This document shows positions 52,241-53,868 of a stretch of DNA of 53,868 bases, piece by piece (within the stretch, counting starts at the first letter, position 1; each line of letters begins with the position of its first letter). The position numbers were made by a program, and so were the translations under genes. The notes beneath the pieces were generated by a model. It ran no database searches. It was not told the origin of the DNA and worked only from the letters and a program-made list of their open reading frames with translations. Source of the stretch: Phoronis australis (Eukaryota; Phoronida; Phoronidae); assembly GCA_002633005.1 (NCBI GenBank), contig NMRA01000042.1:584990-638857 (forward strand). Direction: 5' to 3'.

Positions 52241-53496
52241 AACTGTTGGCTGGTCATGTTGTCCTTAGTGTATCCTAAGGACTTAATGACAAGTAACCAA
52301 TCTCCACGTGTCAGGCAAGAATTTTTTCATGTTTATCTCCAAAAATGGTGAAAAGTGACTGTAATGGGCTTGTACACATCACATACTGAATTGAAGTTAC
52401 TCACTATTAGATTGCTGTATCATAATAAGTACAAGTAAAAGCACACGAGTTCTTGTTTGCCTCAAAACCTCTATAATCCACGGTATGGTTATGTGATTCT
52501 GTGACTCAATTGCAACAGTTACGGCTGATGCAAAAATGTTGATAATAACTGAAATTTACAATTTACTTGAATCGGCAATCGGACCGAAGTGTTGTCGGAA
52601 AGCCATTGCTGTCAATGAAAGCAGAATTTCATTGCTATCCTAGATCAAACATACATGTATCTTATTTGTACATATTTTCAATGACATTGCAATACCTTAT
52701 ATTCCTGGCAACGCTACATAAACATCGATAATCAAATAAAGTGAACCCGCTTAATGTCATATTGGATAACAGAATATCCCGGTTATCACTAAATGTCAAA
52801 GCACTGTTGAATCCAATCATGTAAAATATCCTGCATTAATGTCATCATATCATATTGTTTTAAAATATGGCGCTTGGCTACGCTAATCAATGGGTACAAG
52901 TCAATGAGTTTGTAAGAATTTGCAGTGTTCTCCACGGCCGGTTTTAACACGTAACAGCGACCTGTTTGGAAACACTCGCGACCTGTTTAAATGTCCTGCG
53001 TCCTGCTTAAAAATCCCATGGCAGGTGTAAAAAATTAGCGACCAGTTTCCAAAAAGACGTCGTCATGGTTACTAAGGTTTGCTTGACAGCAACTGGCCAT
53101 CAGCCCACTGAAACTGAATAAAGCCGGCTAAGTGATCATTTGTCGAAAGGCTACTCAGCTATCTCGGTTACGCGGCAAAGAAACTATTGTGTGTGCTTCA
53201 GTAGTATCGGGGCAGACATTTGCGAGAAAGGACTAAAAACTTTTCTCACGAGGAAAAACTTTCCCTACCATAACTGATCAGAGAAAAAGCCCATGTCATA
53301 GAGAACAAGAAAACTGGTGCCAAATCAACTGAAGTAAACGTAAACAGCAGACTTGGAGAGATATTGGTCCAGCTAGACTAGCTGCACATTTCCCACAATC
53401 GGAGAAATGCCTTGTCAAACAGTCAATCACTAAAAATAAAGGCCAGAAGAAACTTTCATCTGTGAAAAAAATTGCAAAGAAAAACAGTGAGGAACC
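52241..53496. other. Intergenic, possible transposon remnants
   Basis: A cagtgttctcc start at about 52923 resembles hAT termini and is followed by repeated gcgacctgttt words (52967-52990). No coding region supported. Confidence 0.35.
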
Positions 53497-53700
53497 CAGT
53501 GGCAGATCTAGGATATTATAAGGGCATATTTTTCATTTGTAAAGTCTGTGTGCAACATACGTACACACATTAAAGTACTTACTCACGATTAACCGCAACA
53601 TACTAAATACACAAATTTATTTACGTGTCATTTTACTGTTTACTTTTTGCGGCCAACAGGGAGGGCAGGAACCGTGCCGGCAACCTTAAATCTTTGACCA
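53497..53700. mobile_element. Degraded hAT-like MITE
   Basis: Starts CAGTGGCAGATCTAGGATAT; the right end (ccttaaatctttgacc) is a decayed form of the CCTAAATCCGCC end. Shares the tttttgcggcc segment with the copies at 40315 and 49929. Confidence 0.6.
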
Positions 53701-53868
53701 ATTGAGGTGGAACTCGGTCAAAAGAATTAAATGTCGTCTTCAGTCATACGCGTAGCGCTTACGACAATGAAGCTCTGCCCGACTAGTCGTATTCTGAGGA
53801 ATGCAAAGGACACCTTTCAACACGTACTGGTCTACGCATAGACGTACCCCCCTGATTTAGTGATATCA

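Overview
This is a 53.9-kb piece of animal nuclear genome: AT-rich, with many introns and dense small transposons. Nothing bacterial or viral is visible. The gene content (PAN2, THAP domains, a mucin-like exon) and transposon types point to an invertebrate metazoan. The recurring TACATGTA-type words and repeat style make a marine invertebrate, possibly a deuterostome, my best guess, but I cannot name the species.

The main content (3481-35963, + strand) is a complete PAN2 gene, the catalytic subunit of the PAN2-PAN3 poly(A) deadenylase. I rebuilt 25 coding exons from splice sites, intron phase and agreement with the family. Together they give 3732 nt, or 1243 residues. The order is WD40 propeller, PAN3-binding linker, inactive ubiquitin-protease-like domain, then a DEDDh exonuclease with all five catalytic residues. 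Two protein features stand out: a CCCH zinc finger (residues 816-831) inside the protease-like domain, and an acidic insert (about 614-665).

The gene's DNA is unusual in two places. Exon 8 lies in a tandem duplication (9025-12338 and 12340-14518) joined at a single N. One copy carries a 1020-bp element with TA duplications and the other has the empty site. Downstream of exon 20, a 44-bp minisatellite repeats the exon end together with its 5' splice site, giving 13 AAAG/G(T/C) sites in a row. Every site after the first would lead to a premature stop.

Upstream (1-3480) are a foldback repeat and two insertions of a family with 9-bp target duplications. One of these is only 53 bp, essentially two terminal repeats back to back. 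Downstream of PAN2, on the minus strand (36491-37833), is a Ser/Thr-rich mucin-like exon ending in a short PAN/apple-like cysteine segment. From 38 kb to the end the window is mostly transposon debris: hAT-like elements (one holding a 590-N gap), direct repeat pairs, a tRNA-derived SINE with a 13-bp target duplication, a LINE tail, and two broken THAP domains on opposite strands.

Single Ns at 12339 and 21975 and the 590-N run at 40346-40935 show the assembly is a draft. The exon 8 duplication could therefore be two haplotypes placed in tandem.
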